This document shows, in pieces, positions 1 through 5,920 of a stretch of 17,083 nucleotides of DNA (positions are counted from its first letter, which is position 1; the number at the start of each line of letters is the position of its first letter). A program made the translations under genes and the position numbers. The stretch lies in assembly GCA_002352125.1 (NCBI GenBank), contig DEHU01000246.1:1-17083 (forward strand), in the 5' to 3' direction. The stretch comes from Competibacteraceae bacterium UBA2792. Lineage in GTDB: Bacteria > Pseudomonadota > Gammaproteobacteria > Competibacterales > Competibacteraceae. The notes under the pieces were generated by a model. The model did no database searches and was not told where the DNA came from. It saw only the letters and a program-made list of their open reading frames with translations.

Positions 1-177
1 CCGTACCGCTGGGCGCTCGCGGCCCTGGCCGATCCCGGCGATGGCCCGCGCGACGGGCTTTTCGACCGCATCGACGCCGCCTGGCCGTTGGCCGAGGTTG
101 CCCGCGCCCAGGATGCGGCCGAGCGTCCGGCCGTCGGGCCGGGCTACCGCGCGCCGGGCGCGGCGCATCATCCCTAG
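1..177 (+). CDS. C-terminal part of an unrecognised protein (5' end outside window)
   Basis: An open frame runs from base 1 to a TAG at 175-177 and gives 58 residues of Ala-, Pro- and Arg-rich sequence (starts PYRWALAAL, ends GAAHHP). Its codon use is strongly GC-biased like the neighbouring high-GC genes. I do not recognise a domain and the start is outside the window. The middle (DGLFDRIDAAWPLAEVARA) looks like an amphipathic helix. It could simply be the tail of a larger enzyme. Reading-frame openness and composition are the only evidence. Confidence 0.4.
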   Translation, partial: PYRWALAALADPGDGPRDGLFDRIDAAWPLAEVARAQDAAERPAVGPGYRAPGAAHHP

Positions 178-209
178 TCGGGTCGCCCTCAAAAATTTGG
201 AGAAAATTC

Positions 210-299
210 ATGATCGACGCCCTCGACATCGCTGCGATGCTCCATGGGCAGGCCAAGCACTACCGCATGAAAGTGTCTGTCATACTGGTCGGCCAATGA
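210..299 (+). CDS. Possible 29-aa small ORF
   Basis: An ATG at 210 is preceded by a good ribosome binding site (GGAGA at 199-203, 6-nt gap) and opens a 29-residue frame (MIDALDIAAMLHGQ...) that stops at 297-299. A second ATG-initiated frame starts one base later at 301. No domain is recognisable. It may be the remnant of a longer gene rather than a functional small protein. Confidence 0.25.
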   Translation: MIDALDIAAMLHGQAKHYRMKVSVILVGQ

Positions 300-635
300 A
301 ATGAACGAGTTCGAATTGACGTTGGCCGCGCTCGGCGCGGTGGCATCGTCGTTGAATCTCGTCGTTTCGGGCCGGACCCTGCCCGGCCTCGATGGCGGGC
401 CGCTGCCGGTTTGGGAATGGCTGGCGGTCGATCCCCGAACGTGCGGGCCGTTTTGCGTGACGTGGAGCCCAAACGTGCGGCCCATGCCACGCGCGGTTGG
501 GTGGCGACGGGTGATCGCTCGTTCCGTCGGGCGGCAAACCAAAACTCTTGCGACAACAAAATCTCGTCGGAGACGCACCGGGCGTTTCTTGCGGTTTGCA
601 GCCCCTGAGCGCTTGGATCTTGGAGGTACGGACTC
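300..635. other. No confidently identifiable gene between 300 and 635
   Basis: Several frames are open here because the DNA is GC-rich, including one that starts at 301 (MNEFELTLAALG...) and runs into the downstream peptidase frame. After about 50 residues that frame becomes Arg-rich low-quality sequence. The downstream peptidase has its own ribosome binding site at 622-626. I see no conserved domain, repeat or RNA signal, so I treat this stretch as unassigned. Confidence 0.4.
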
Positions 636-1146
636 ATGCCGACCCGCCGCCGACTCCTGCGAACGACCGCCGGCCTGCTGGCCGGGGCCGCCCTCCCCTG
701 CCGCGACTTTCGCGGAGCGGACGCTGTGGCTCCACCGGGTGCAAACGAAAGAAGAGGGCCGGACGCTCTACTTCCGGGACAACGCCTTGGTCCCGGACGG
801 CTACTCCCTGCTGTGCTACCTCTTGCGCGACGTCCGCGCCGACCGGGTGATCCCCATCGACGTGAAGCTGATCCACCTGCTATTCGGGATGCAGGCCTGG
901 ATGCGGTCGATCCGCCAGCCGCTGCGGGTCAGCAGCGGTTATCGCACGCCCGAGACCAAGGCGGCGACCGAGGGCGCGGCCGTCCATTCCATGCACCTCG
1001 CCGGCCGGGCGGCGGATTTCACGGTGGAGGGTATCCCGAGCGCGGTGCTGGCGAAGCTCGCTACGCGGTTCGAGGCCGGCGGGGTGGGCGTGTATCCGGC
1101 CTTCGTCCACGTCGATACCGGGCCGGTGAGAGCCTGGACGGGCTGA
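636..1146 (+). pseudogene. YcbK-like (DUF882) M15-family peptidase with Tat signal, one frameshift
   Basis: The start at 636 has GGAGG at 622-626. The first frame encodes a twin-arginine signal (MPTRRRLLRTTAGLLAGAAL). The mature domain lies one frame over: ERTLWLHRVQ..., SSGYRTPETK, the metal-site motif SMHLAGRAADF and the terminal VHVDTGP. These are the conserved blocks of the YcbK/DUF882 group of peptidase M15 proteins, which are exported and act on cell-wall peptides. Removing one C from the CCCC run at 695-698 joins the two frames and restores a perfect signal ending TFA/ER. The frameshift is therefore a homopolymer indel, either a real mutation or a sequencing error. The stop is at 1144-1146 and the corrected length is about 170 aa, normal for the family. 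No partner gene is adjacent. Confidence 0.8.
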
Positions 1147-1240
1147 GGGTCGCCCCTTCCGGCGAGACCGAGCCGGACCGGCCCATGACGCGGGTGGCGT
1201 TCAGGAAGAAACGCCGGGTCGTGCCGCCAGGAGATACAGG

Positions 1241-1276
1241 AAAAAACGATTAGCTGATTTCTCGCCGGAAATCAGC
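1241..1276 (-). terminator. Intrinsic terminator downstream of parB
   Basis: A perfect 9-bp inverted repeat (GCTGATTTC at 1253-1261 and GAAATCAGC at 1268-1276, 6-nt loop) lies 43 nt beyond the parB stop. On the minus strand the stem is followed by TAATCG and a run of six T at 1241-1246. The short gap between stem and T run makes it a slightly imperfect rho-independent terminator. Confidence 0.6.
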
Positions 1277-1280
1277 ACTG

Positions 1281-1296
1281 ACTACCATGTGGTAGT
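1281..1296. repeat. 16-bp palindrome ACTACCA-TG-TGGTAGT behind parB
   Basis: Seven-base arms flank a central TG, just outside the terminator hairpin and 24 bp from the parB stop. Its length and position recall centromere-like ParB sites, but the sequence is not the canonical parS (TGTTTCACGTGAAACA). It could also be a small RNA hairpin at the 3' end of the parAB transcript. Confidence 0.45.
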
Positions 1297-1319
1297 CTGA
1301 AGATACACATGAATATCCA

Positions 1320-2180
1320 TCAATTTACCCCTAAACGCTCTCTGATACCCTGATATTCATCTATGGAATTCGCGGTGATGGTAATGCGTATTGTTCCAGT
1401 TTTGGAATAACGGAGTTTGACATCGGTACCCAGTTGTTCGCTCCAGAGTGTTTGTTCACGAGCAATATCGTCATTAGTAGCGTGGCCGGGCGATTTCCGC
1501 AGAGTCGTTTCAGCCGGTTTTGCAATCTGCCGCTCAAGCTCTCGAACACTCCATTCCTGTTCCGCAGCCCGCTGGGCCAGTTGGAGTTGATGTACGCTGG
1601 ACAGCCCTAGGAGCAATTCTCCATGTTTAGCCGTCAGCATATTTCGTTCAATGAGTTCTTGGATCGAATCCGGTAGTTTTAACAGTTGCAGTACTCGATT
1701 GACCGTCTTGACGTTTTGTCCGATAGCTTCGGCAAGTTCGGTTTGCGAGAAACCGTGCTCTTCTACCACGCTTCGGTATCCCCTAGCCAGTTCCATGGAG
1801 CTAAGATCGCTACGCGCGATGTTTTCGGCGAGTGAATACAGGACAGTGCGCCGTTCATCCAAGGTTCGAATAATCGTGGGTACTGCGCTCATTCCAGCAA
1901 GTTGCGCCGCTCGCCAACGCCGCTCGCCCGCCACGATTTCGTAGTAATCGTCGGATTGGCCGTCCAGTGGACGGACCACGATAGGCTGGATGATGCCCAG
2001 CGCGCGGATGGTAGCTGCCATGTGTTCTAGTTCAGATGGATCGACGGTCCGGCGCGGTTGATTTTGCCGGGGGATCAGCTTTTCGATAGGTAATTCCCGT
2101 TTCAAGCCGTCGATGATGGCGGGAGTTCCTGGTTTGGCGAGATCGAGAAATTCCGCCATGCTTCTGCGCTTACTGGCCAT
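1320..2180 (-). CDS. parB: ParB-family partition protein (centromere-binding)
   Basis: The 286-aa protein binds centromere sites and works with the adjacent ParA ATPase in DNA segregation. It shows the ParB/RepB/Spo0J N-terminal domain, with ELPIEKLIPRQNQPRR at about 29-44, the box I motif VAGERRWRAAQLAG at 83-96 and the box II region ENIARSDLSSMELA at 119-132. A helix-turn-helix follows (FSQTELAEAIGQNVKTVNRV, about 144-163), then a C-terminal dimerisation-like segment (TDVKLRYSK...RERLGVN). I chose the ATG at 2180 because GGAGG lies 7 nt upstream and the frame overlaps the end of parA by 11 nt, which implies translational coupling. An in-frame upstream start would add 18 unrelated residues. 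Codon use is less GC-rich than in flanking genes, consistent with acquisition on a plasmid or integrative element. Confidence 0.93.
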   Translation of the reverse strand: MASKRRSMAEFLDLAKPGTPAIIDGLKRELPIEKLIPRQNQPRRTVDPSELEHMAATIRALGIIQPIVVRPLDGQSDDYYEIVAGERRWRAAQLAGMSAVPTIIRTLDERRTVLYSLAENIARSDLSSMELARGYRSVVEEHGFSQTELAEAIGQNVKTVNRVLQLLKLPDSIQELIERNMLTAKHGELLLGLSSVHQLQLAQRAAEQEWSVRELERQIAKPAETTLRKSPGHATNDDIAREQTLWSEQLGTDVKLRYSKTGTIRITITANSIDEYQGIRERLGVN

Positions 2181-3354
2181 GTCGAACCTCCACGGATGGA
2201 GCCATTTCGGTAGCCCGCCAAACCTGCCATACATGCTGCATGATTTCCGCGTTCACTGCGTTCATCGCATCAATAGCCTTGAGATAGGTTTCGCGCGCAC
2301 CGCGCGGGACCTCGATCTCGTAGAGGCTCATCTGATCACCCGTCGCGCGTTGCAGTTCGCGCGTTTGTGGCATCCGGTTGGTCAAGAGAAATTCGCCGTA
2401 GGCTTTGTTTAGCAGAGTGATGTTGGTCCGGGTTTCGGGAGCGCTGTCAGTACGTGTCATCAACAGGGAGAGTTGCCGGACTCGTAACACGTTCGCGTAG
2501 GTGCTCGCCAACTGAGAGACAATAGCGAAATATTGAACGCTACTAGCGATGTCGTAAAAGTTTGGAGTGATCGGCATCAGGATCATGTCAGCCGCCGCGA
2601 TGGCGTTGAGGCTGAGCATTCCGAGGGCTGGCGGGGTATCCATTACGATCAGATCGTAGCGGTCTGCTACCCGCTCTAGGGCATGGCTAAGTCGCTGCGG
2701 CAGCGGCCCAAGGCGTTGCGAGTCGTCGCGGGCTTGCAGCATTTGCCAGTCGGTATACTGCAGCGACAATTGCGCCGGCACCAAGTCGATTTCGTTCCAG
2801 CGAGTCCGTTTGATGTTCTGTCGGATGAGTTCCGGATCAGCGGTCAGAGAAGGGCCGATATCGTCGTCCGCCTCGACGTTTAGTCCGGGGACCAAGCCAA
2901 AAGCAGTGGTGAGCGTGGCTTGTGGATCGAGATCGACTACTAGAACGCGAAACCCTTCGCGGGCTGCGTAATGGCTCAGGTGCAGGGCGTGGCTGGTTTT
3001 GCCAACGCCGCCTTTCAAGTTGCTGAAAATGAGGCGCACGCACGAGGTGGGCCGGTTGGCGTCGCGTTTTAAAAGTCGTCGTATTTGATTGATCTCGTTG
3101 TAATTGTAGACTCTCCGATCCAGAGAGCCGACGCGCGCGGTGCGCGGTTGTGGGAGGCTGCCACCGCCTTCCTTGTCGCGCAGATGCTGGCTGGTACAGC
3201 CGACAATTTCGGCGGCTTTTTCGATGCCGAAATCGGGCAAACCACGTCGTTCGTAGTCGCGTTCGAGGTAGGTTTGCAAGTCCTTCAATAGCTGCCGACC
3301 ACGCTGGGAAGCGTTCTCCGCCAATTGAGCCAAATCGAATCCGCTTACGAGCAT
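2170..3354 (-). CDS. parA: ParA-family partition ATPase with N-terminal DNA-binding domain
   Basis: This is a deviant Walker ATPase that drives segregation with ParB. From the ATG at 3354 it is 394 aa. An N-terminal region with a helix-turn-helix-like stretch (DFGIEKAAEIVGCTSQHLRD, about 41-60) precedes the Walker A motif KGGVGKT at 114-120, the A' motif DLDPQ at 141-145 and Walker B DLIVMDTPP at about 234-242. The long N-terminal domain is typical of type Ia plasmid ParA proteins, which also repress their own operon. I preferred ATG 3354 because GAAAGGA (3364-3370 on the opposite strand) sits 9 nt upstream. ATG 3363 would touch that site, and a TTG at 3417 is a longer alternative. The stop lies 11 nt inside parB. 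No replication gene is nearby, so whether this is a live plasmid or an integrated element is open. Confidence 0.93.
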   Translation of the reverse strand: MLVSGFDLAQLAENASQRGRQLLKDLQTYLERDYERRGLPDFGIEKAAEIVGCTSQHLRDKEGGGSLPQPRTARVGSLDRRVYNYNEINQIRRLLKRDANRPTSCVRLIFSNLKGGVGKTSHALHLSHYAAREGFRVLVVDLDPQATLTTAFGLVPGLNVEADDDIGPSLTADPELIRQNIKRTRWNEIDLVPAQLSLQYTDWQMLQARDDSQRLGPLPQRLSHALERVADRYDLIVMDTPPALGMLSLNAIAAADMILMPITPNFYDIASSVQYFAIVSQLASTYANVLRVRQLSLLMTRTDSAPETRTNITLLNKAYGEFLLTNRMPQTRELQRATGDQMSLYEIEVPRGARETYLKAIDAMNAVNAEIMQHVWQVWRATEMAPSVEVRHGQ

Positions 3355-3438
3355 CCGGTGCATTCCTTTCAGAGTAGGGTATTTGCTATTTTGCTCACAT
3401 TTGTATTTTTTTGGCAAACGATCAGCTCTTTTACCAAT

Positions 3439-3456
3439 TTTCTCATCGGTGAGAAA
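3439..3456. promoter_or_regulatory. Upstream palindromic site 1 for parAB (operator or centromere candidate)
   Basis: The 18-bp near-palindrome TTTCTCATCGGTGAGAAA (one mismatch) lies about 85 bp upstream of the parA start. It shares its full core and the trailing ATTCG with a second copy 35 bp away. Position and symmetry suggest binding by the ParA N-terminal domain (operator) or by ParB (parS-like site). Confidence 0.65.
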
Positions 3457-3473
3457 TTCGGATTCCAGTATTT

Positions 3474-3491
3474 TTTCTCACCGGTGAGAAA
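3474..3491. promoter_or_regulatory. Upstream palindromic site 2 for parAB
   Basis: This is a perfect 18-bp palindrome, TTTCTCACCGGTGAGAAA, followed by ATTCG exactly as in copy 1 (3439-3456). Start-to-start spacing is 35 bp. Two copies in the same orientation, upstream of parA and absent elsewhere in the window, support a specific protein-binding role. Confidence 0.7.
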
Positions 3492-3569
3492 TTCGCGCGG
3501 TCAACCGAACTGCCAAGGGGCATCCGTAAGAACAGCTTTACCAAGCCAAGCTGGAGTAATACCAAGTCT

Positions 3570-3635
3570 ATGGAAATGGAAGAGGAGCGTTGGGCTTCGC
3601 CCGGCGGCTTCGCCGTGCCAGAGGTTCTGCAATGA
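3570..3635 (+). CDS. Possible 21-aa ORF (MEMEEERWAS...)
   Basis: An ATG at 3570 opens a 21-codon frame (MEMEEERWASPGGFAVPEVLQ) whose stop overlaps a further ATG (ATGA at 3632-3635). GGAG lies 13 nt upstream, too far to be convincing. It may be the N-terminal stub of a lost gene. No function can be assigned. Confidence 0.15.
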   Translation: MEMEEERWASPGGFAVPEVLQ

Positions 3636-3647
3636 GCGGGCGGCGCG

Positions 3648-3881
3648 ATGCCGATTAACCCCGACCTTCGCCCGCTGTACCCGCCCGACTGGCGGGCGCT
3701 GGCGAACCGGATCAAATTCGAGCGCGCCGACGGGCGCTGCGAGCGGTGCGGCCGGCCGCCCAGCGTGGCGTGCTCAATCGCGGTGGAACGCCCAATTGCT
3801 CATACCAGTAATGCGCCGTTTCGGGGTCCAGCGTGCTCACCGCGTCGCCCAGCACCCGCCGCAGCCGCAGCCAGCCGATGA
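3648..3881 (+). pseudogene. N-terminal fragment of an HNH-endonuclease-like protein
   Basis: The first 40 or so residues (MPINPDLRPLYPPDWRALAN, then RIKFERADGRCERCGRPP) match the N-terminus of small phage-type HNH proteins, which begin with a PINPxxRxxYPxDW block. These proteins carry a zinc knuckle, here C31-x2-C34. After about residue 40 the frame turns into Ala/Pro-rich sequence with no HNH motif, and the DNA there encodes a different fragment on the other strand. The homologous part therefore ends near 3770. The rest, including the catalytic His-Asn-His region, is missing. It is very probably a broken gene left by a deletion or recombination event. Confidence 0.6.
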
Positions 3882-4040
3882 CGTGCCCGCAGTCGCTTCG
3901 CGCGGGTGCGCTTCTCGTGCTCTAGAACCAACCATTCCAGAAACGACGTGATCGAGCGGTTTTCCGCGTGCGCCAAGTCGGCCAGCCGGGCTTCGATGCG
4001 GGCCGCAGTACGCGCTGCGGGCGCGTCGTCTCTCCGGCGT
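3800..4040 (-). pseudogene. Ribbon-helix-helix-like fragment without a start codon
   Basis: One minus-strand frame ending at 3800-3802 contains RIEARLADLAHAENRS followed by ITSFLEWLVLEHEKR (about 3905-4010). This is the helix-turn-helix half typical of CopG/Arc-type regulators and antitoxins. No ATG, GTG or TTG start with a ribosome binding site is found upstream in this frame, the usual beta-strand N-terminus is absent, and the downstream part is low-complexity. I infer a remnant of a small DNA-binding gene. An accidental similarity in GC-rich DNA is possible. Confidence 0.35.
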
Positions 4041-4113
4041 AATCCGGACCAACGGGGTTGCGCCCGTCGCCGACGTCGGCCGGCGCCGGCCGGCGCTCTA
4101 CTCCAGCCAAACC

Positions 4114-4290
4114 ATGACGTTGCGCTACACCCGCGCTCGGGAGCTTACGCTGTGGCCGGATCGGGTGGCGGAGAAGGGCGAGATGTGCGTGCGGTTTTGG
4201 CTCGGGCTGGGGGAGCAAGCGGTGTTTTTCAAGTTGGGGGATGATCCGCACGCCGATCCGATTCCGGGAGAGTTTAGGAGGTTTTTGTGA
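4114..4290 (+). CDS. Hypothetical 58-aa protein
   Basis: The frame from ATG 4114 to TGA 4288-4290 gives 58 residues with balanced amino-acid use (MTLRYTRARELTLWPDRVAE, ending GEFRRFL). It reads like a genuine protein: mixed hydrophobic and charged residues (VRFWLGLGEQAVFFKLGDDP) and a strand-like pattern. It has no recognisable domain. The frame is also open upstream of 4114, so the ATG may be internal to a truncated longer gene. No clear ribosome binding site precedes the ATG. It lies at the edge of a region of gene remnants, just before the AT-rich riboswitch block. Confidence 0.4.
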   Translation: MTLRYTRARELTLWPDRVAEKGEMCVRFWLGLGEQAVFFKLGDDPHADPIPGEFRRFL

Positions 4291-4335
4291 GGGGATAGCG
4301 AGGCACAGTTGCCAAGCCCGAGAGGCGGATAATTC
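4291..4335. other. Start of AT-rich non-coding stretch 4291-4702
   Basis: The 412 bases between the 58-aa ORF and the secreted-protein gene contain no convincing gene. They hold a promoter candidate, a riboswitch and a terminator (listed separately), then about 190 nt of AT-rich leader (4514-4702). That leader has only short chance ORFs, for example a 9-codon frame at 4532. Confidence 0.6.
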
Positions 4336-4364
4336 CTGACTTTTTTACTTACTTTACTTATGGT
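4336..4364 (+). promoter_or_regulatory. Sigma-70-type promoter candidate before the riboswitch
   Basis: A -35 box CTGACT (4336-4341) and a -10 box TATGGT (4359-4364) are separated by 17 bp in an AT-rich tract. Each matches four of six consensus bases. Transcription would begin near 4371, just upstream of the aptamer at about 4390, which is the arrangement expected for a riboswitch leader. Confidence 0.45.
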
Positions 4365-4388
4365 TATTTTTGTGTTAAGCGGGCCATG

Positions 4389-4469
4389 TTTTTCAAAGCT
4401 AAACCTGCCGTGAGGTAGGGGCAGAAAGTCGTGGATCTTCATGGGAAGAAAGCCGGACTGCCGACGGTG
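4389..4469 (+). promoter_or_regulatory. GEMM-I type riboswitch aptamer (c-di-GMP-I class, ligand not certain)
   Basis: The blocks of the GEMM-I aptamer occur in order: AAACC followed by a hairpin closed by a GTGA GNRA tetraloop (TGCC-GTGA-GGTA), GGGGCAGAAAGTC in place of the usual GGGACGCAAAGCC, a second variable helix, then AAGAAAGCCGGACTGCCGA near 4447-4465 in place of the usual GACAGCCGGGTTGCCGA. The class binds cyclic di-GMP (some variants prefer cyclic GMP-AMP) and controls motility, matrix and surface genes. The segment just before AAACC reads AAGCT rather than GGGC. The ligand-contacting base there is therefore uncertain and this may be a variant. A terminator follows at once and a secreted-protein gene lies downstream on the same strand. 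Confidence 0.75.
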
Positions 4470-4481
4470 ACAGCGTCAAGT

Positions 4482-4513
4482 CACACGAAGCGGTTCGGCT
4501 TTTGTGTTTTTTT
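4482..4513 (+). terminator. Intrinsic terminator, expression platform of the riboswitch
   Basis: ACACGAAGC (4483-4491) pairs with GCTTTTGTGT (4498-4507) around a GGTTCG loop, with one bulged T, and is followed by a T run through 4513. The octamer GTTCGGCT (4493-4500) is also complementary, with one G-U pair, to AGCCGGAC (4451-4458) in the aptamer core. Folding of the aptamer and of the terminator are therefore linked. Confidence 0.75.
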
Positions 4514-4702
4514 CTAGCTGTAATTGGTGTTATGAGGATTAACATTATGAAAAATAACTGAAAAATTGTACTGCCAGAAGAAAAAGACGGTTTCTTGGGA
4601 TAAGTCGCTGAAGTTTTATTGATCCGTTGTTTTGGAGACTTGAGAACCTGGTACTGAATACCACGCCGGATTTCTTCCCAACGAAATTTCTGGAGAGAAT
4701 TC

Positions 4703-5263
4703 ATGAATCCTCAATTCAGAAGCCTCAAAATAGGGGTGGTGCTGGCATTTTGGTTATGCGCGGCCGCTGCTTACAGTGGAACTATCGGCGTTGGACCAGC
4801 CTTTGATCCAGGAGGTGAGATTTCAGACGCCGTGAAGCTGCGTTATCACGCGCGGGTCAATAAAATGACAGCGGATACTCTAAAAATCATCTTCCAGACC
4901 AGGCGCTTGTACAATCCGAACTGTACTGGTCCGAATTGCCAAACGTATCTGCTGGAATCCAATCTTTATACCTATTGGGTACAGTATAACGACACCGGCT
5001 GCGTACCTTGGCCGCCCACCAACGCGGGACCATCGCGCTTCGGCCAGGCCGCGCTGTGGTTGTCGATCCCTGACTATAACCAAAAAGGCATGGTGGGGAG
5101 TCGCCCCGTAGACACTGCTTCCGGCTTAATGTTTCCGCGCGTGATGAGCGGCATCGATAACATCACGGCATTAACAAAAATTGAGACGATGTCGCAGATG
5201 GATATCGCGGGGCAGGACATGACCATCGAGTATGCGCGTGGCTCGACGGATCCCGCCCGGTGA
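4703..5263 (+). CDS. Secreted protein of unknown function under riboswitch control
   Basis: The frame from ATG 4703 (GGAGAG 7-8 nt upstream) encodes 186 aa. A signal peptide occupies residues 1-25 (MNPQFRSLKIGVVLAFWLCA, then AAAYS before GTIG), so the product is exported. The mature part contains three cysteines (C74, C79, C100) in a short NPNCTGPNC loop and its surroundings, many Tyr and Asn residues, and no recognised domain. It lies about 190 nt downstream of the GEMM-type riboswitch and terminator. Its expression is probably tied to cyclic dinucleotide levels, as for matrix or surface proteins; this is inference. The coding sequence is moderately AT-rich until about 5245, where it becomes GC-rich and stops after STDPAR. 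The C-terminus may therefore have been replaced by a recombination junction. Confidence 0.75.
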   Translation: MNPQFRSLKIGVVLAFWLCAAAAYSGTIGVGPAFDPGGEISDAVKLRYHARVNKMTADTLKIIFQTRRLYNPNCTGPNCQTYLLESNLYTYWVQYNDTGCVPWPPTNAGPSRFGQAALWLSIPDYNQKGMVGSRPVDTASGLMFPRVMSGIDNITALTKIETMSQMDIAGQDMTIEYARGSTDPAR

Positions 5264-5347
5264 CCGGACGGCTCCAGGCCTGCCGGCCGGGGCCGCGCGG
5301 CCGTGCCGTGCGAAGGAAACCGAGAACGCGAAGAGGCCGAATCCACC

Positions 5348-5920
5348 GTGAGTGATATCATCCTGAGAGACGCCACCGCCGCCGACTTGGCGGACGTGCT
5401 GGCCCTCAATCAAGCGCACCGGCCTCACGTCGGCGCCCTGACGCCGGCCGGGTTGCGCCAGTTGCACAAGCGGGCGATCCATTTTCGACTGGCGGAAGCG
5501 GCGGGGACCCTCGTCGGGTTTCTGATCGCCCTGGACCCGTCGGCCGAGTACGGAAGCCCCAATTTCCTGTGGTTCAAGGCGCGATACGAGCGGTTCGTCT
5601 ACATCGACCGGGTTGCGGTGGTCGCCGCGAGGCGCCGACACGGACTCGCGCGGCGTCTGTACGAAGACCTGGAAAGATTCGCCGGAGAGCGAGGGTTCGA
5701 CCTCCTGACCTGCGAGTACAACCTGCGTCCCCCGAACGCGGACTCCGCCCGGTTTCACGGCTGCATCGGATTCGCGGAGGTAGGCAGACAGGACACCGAA
5801 CAGGGCCAAAAGACCGTGTCGCTCCAGATCAAAACCCTACGCGGGTCGAGCGACCCCATCATCCCATCCGCGTTTCCGGGCGGAGATTTCCCGCCCGCCG
5901 CACCGAGCGCCAAGCCATGA
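5348..5920 (+). CDS. GNAT-family N-acetyltransferase
   Basis: The product transfers an acetyl group from acetyl-CoA to an amine; the substrate is unknown. From the GTG at 5348 it has 190 aa. It starts with the typical beta-1 strand (SDIILRDATAADLADVLALN), continues with a central strand VYIDRVAVVAA, and then has the acetyl-CoA pyrophosphate loop RRRHGLARRLYEDLE, a version of R/QxxGxG/A. It ends with the NADSARFHGCIGFAEVG motif that closes the GNAT fold. An upstream GTG at 5303 is possible, but GTG 5348 fits the domain start and has GAGG 11 nt upstream. The last 25 or so residues after IKTLRG are Pro-rich and outside the fold. The stop overlaps the next start (ATGA), so it is translationally coupled to the DinB-like gene. 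Confidence 0.88.
   Translation: MSDIILRDATAADLADVLALNQAHRPHVGALTPAGLRQLHKRAIHFRLAEAAGTLVGFLIALDPSAEYGSPNFLWFKARYERFVYIDRVAVVAARRRHGLARRLYEDLERFAGERGFDLLTCEYNLRPPNADSARFHGCIGFAEVGRQDTEQGQKTVSLQIKTLRGSSDPIIPSAFPGGDFPPAAPSAKP

Noticed and set aside
1281..1296. Calling this palindrome a canonical parS site
   Set aside because: It shares length and symmetry but not the TGTTTCACGTGAAACA sequence, so it is reported only as a candidate site.
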